DNA of 64,000 nucleotides from Bolinopsis microptera (lineage: Eukaryota; Ctenophora; Tentaculata; Lobata; Bolinopsidae): the NCBI RefSeq assembly GCF_026151205.1, contig NC_087081.1, positions 1,663,886 through 1,727,885 of the forward strand. Reading direction: 5' to 3'. Positions 62,745 through 64,000 of this stretch are shown here, piece by piece; the stretch's first letter is position 1; each line of letters opens with the position of its first letter. The position numbers and the translations under genes were made by a program. Under the pieces are notes generated by a model. The model was not told the origin of the DNA and did not search any database. It was given only the letters and a program-made list of their open reading frames with translations.

Positions 62745-63366
62745 AGCATATGCTTATCTGCCCCATTCTTAGGTAAGTTAGTAAACATTTGCTTATCGTG
62801 CCCCATTCTCAGGGTGAGTTAGTAACATTTGTTTATCTGTCCCAATCTTAAGGTGAGTTTAGTACCATTTGTTTATCTGCCCCATTCATTAGGTGAGTCT
62901 ATATAACATTTTTTTGTTATATCTGCCCCATTACTTAGTGATTTAGTAACCATTTGTTTATCTGCCCCATTCTTAGTGAGTTTAAGTAACAGTTGTTTAT
63001 CTGCCCCATTCTTAGGTGAGTTAGTAACATTAGTTTATCTGCCCCATTCTTCGATGAGTTAGAACTTTTGCTTATCTGCCCCATTCTTAGGTGGTTAGTC
63101 ACAATTGTTTATCTGCCCCATTCTTAGGTAGTTAGTATAACAATTAGCTTATCTGCCCCATTCTTAGGTGCGTTAGTAACATTGTATTATGCTGCCCCAT
63201 TCTTTGGTGGATTAGTAACAGTTGTTTATCTGAGCCCCATTCTTGGGGAGTTAGTAACATTTGTTTATCTGCCCCATTCTTATTTGAGTTAGTAACAATT
63301 GGTTATCTGCCCCATTCTTAGTAGAGTTAGTATAACTTTTGTTTATCTGCCCCAGTCTTAGGTGAG
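62745..63366 (+). repeat. 37-38-bp minisatellite, about 16 copies
   Basis: The unit 'gtttatctgccccattct(t)aggtgagttagtaacat' repeats with frequent one-base indels. Each unit contains a donor-like 'aggtgagt', so an exon upstream would face many potential splice donors. Confidence 0.93.
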
Positions 63367-63620
63367 TATATTGGCAGTTAGCAGTAAGAATGTAGTTAGT
63401 ACCTGACTGAGTCTGTCCTCAACCTTTAAAGCTTTAAATTGAAATAGCCTCGCATTAAAATTGTTTTTGCAAGATTCGTGATCTTAATTCTAAATTACCT
63501 GATTTTTGCGTACAGAAAAGTAGTCATTAGCATGAGTCATGTATATTTCAAAATAGAATGTATATTATATATACATACATATACTATAATGTATATTTGT
63601 ATTTCTAATCATACCTGCAG

Positions 63621-63721
63621 GTTTTCTCAATGACCTGGGACAATCCTTACAAATTCTTATTGATCTCTTCCATCTTCCTTTCCTGTTTGTCCATGTTCAT
63701 TGGACCCTATACCACTTCTCT
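63621..63721 (+). CDS. Candidate transmembrane exon
   Basis: Flanked by 'cctgcag' and the donor gtgagt. One frame reads VFSMTWDNPYKFLLISS, then IFLSCLSMFIGPYTTS, a convincing membrane-spanning segment. A second frame is also open (LGQSLQILIDLFHLPF), so the phase is not proven. With the two upstream candidate exons it suggests a membrane protein gene running out of the window. Confidence 0.45.
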
Positions 63722-63879
63722 GTGAGTATATTATTTAAATTAAATAGTTACAAGTTACCAAAGTTTAAATTTTCCAATTGTCAGACTGATCTTTTGAGCG
63801 TATGTAATACACCGTTCTAGAGGTGTTAAAACATTTGCATTACTATCTTCAGAAACATCCTGACGCAAAAACTCGGTTA

Positions 63880-64000
63880 AGTTACAGTAACCATGGTAAA
63901 ACGGTATGTATTCTATGTAGCTATAGTTCCAGTTCCCATGGTAAATAGGTATTCCTATGAGCCCCCGCTTTTAGTATACAGTTACCATGGTAACTTGATA
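63880..64000. repeat. GTTACCATGGTAAC-type palindromic words at the window end
   Basis: Occurs as 'agtaaccatggtaaaa' (63887) and 'agttaccatggtaactt' (63980), in the same style as 61.4-62.3 kb. No gene is seen. Confidence 0.6.

Overview
The window reads as a repeat-choked piece of an animal (metazoan) nuclear genome. Open frames are eukaryotic in style: short exons bounded by AG/GT splice signals, several families of non-LTR retrotransposons, a Gypsy-type LTR element, cut-and-paste DNA elements with terminal inverted repeats (TIRs), a tRNA-derived SINE and many satellites. The mix (a CR1-type LINE with an esterase ORF and a PHD finger, an RTE-like LINE, an RNase H LINE, a mariner-like MITE, and a lectin-like cysteine-rich domain) fits a marine invertebrate, perhaps a cnidarian. 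The species cannot be fixed from the sequence alone. There are no bacterial operons, rRNA genes or CRISPR arrays.

Layout. 1-1.4 kb: low-complexity DNA, a 48-base G run and a fragment of the MITE that is complete at 49.2 kb. 1.38-1.84 kb: a frameshifted exon of a secreted lectin-like domain. 2.5-13.7 kb: a tandem series of decayed exon blocks (unit about 1.4 kb, splice sites kept, reading frames mostly lost), interrupted by a 5'-truncated LINE (5.05-6.91 kb) and a 600-base GTTAGTGAG satellite. 14.2-16.7 kb: a 21-bp palindromic satellite, a 778-bp fold-back element between TTAA sites, and a 769-bp mariner-like MITE. 16.7-18.5 kb: an RTE-like LINE inserted in one copy of a local duplication whose second copy is the empty site. 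19.3-21.8 kb: a repeat-flanked block with a Pif1/Helitron helicase fragment and a small basic ORF. 22.0-23.1 kb (minus strand): the best host-gene candidate, a four-exon gene for a 179-residue protein with a signal peptide. 24.6-25.2 kb: a decayed LINE ORF1. 25.5-30.1 kb (minus): an apparently intact CR1-like LINE with two ORFs overlapping as ATGA, followed by a SINE; both lie between 32-bp direct repeats. 30.5-32.3 kb: two fold-back elements and degenerate telomere-like repeats. 32.3-37.0 kb: a LINE stub fused to a 5'-truncated Gypsy pol. 37.0-47 kb (minus): an RNase H LINE with a poly(A) tail and a degraded ORF1, into whose 5' part a 2.9-kb DNA element with perfect 41-bp TIRs has inserted. 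49.2-50.0 kb: a MITE. 50.0-60.9 kb: a giant inverted repeat with two arms of about 5.4 kb and a 24-base centre. 61-64 kb: GGTAAC-rich repeats, satellites and exon-like segments of a possible membrane protein on the plus strand.

Most coding potential belongs to selfish elements. The host-like parts are the minus-strand secreted-protein gene, the lectin-like relic, the decayed exon array, two genes present in both arms of the palindrome, and the terminal membrane-protein exons. Many frame breaks sit in homopolymers or are single-base indels, and the palindrome arms differ largely by indels. Raw-read error or a fold-back read artefact must therefore be considered before reading biology into those breaks.
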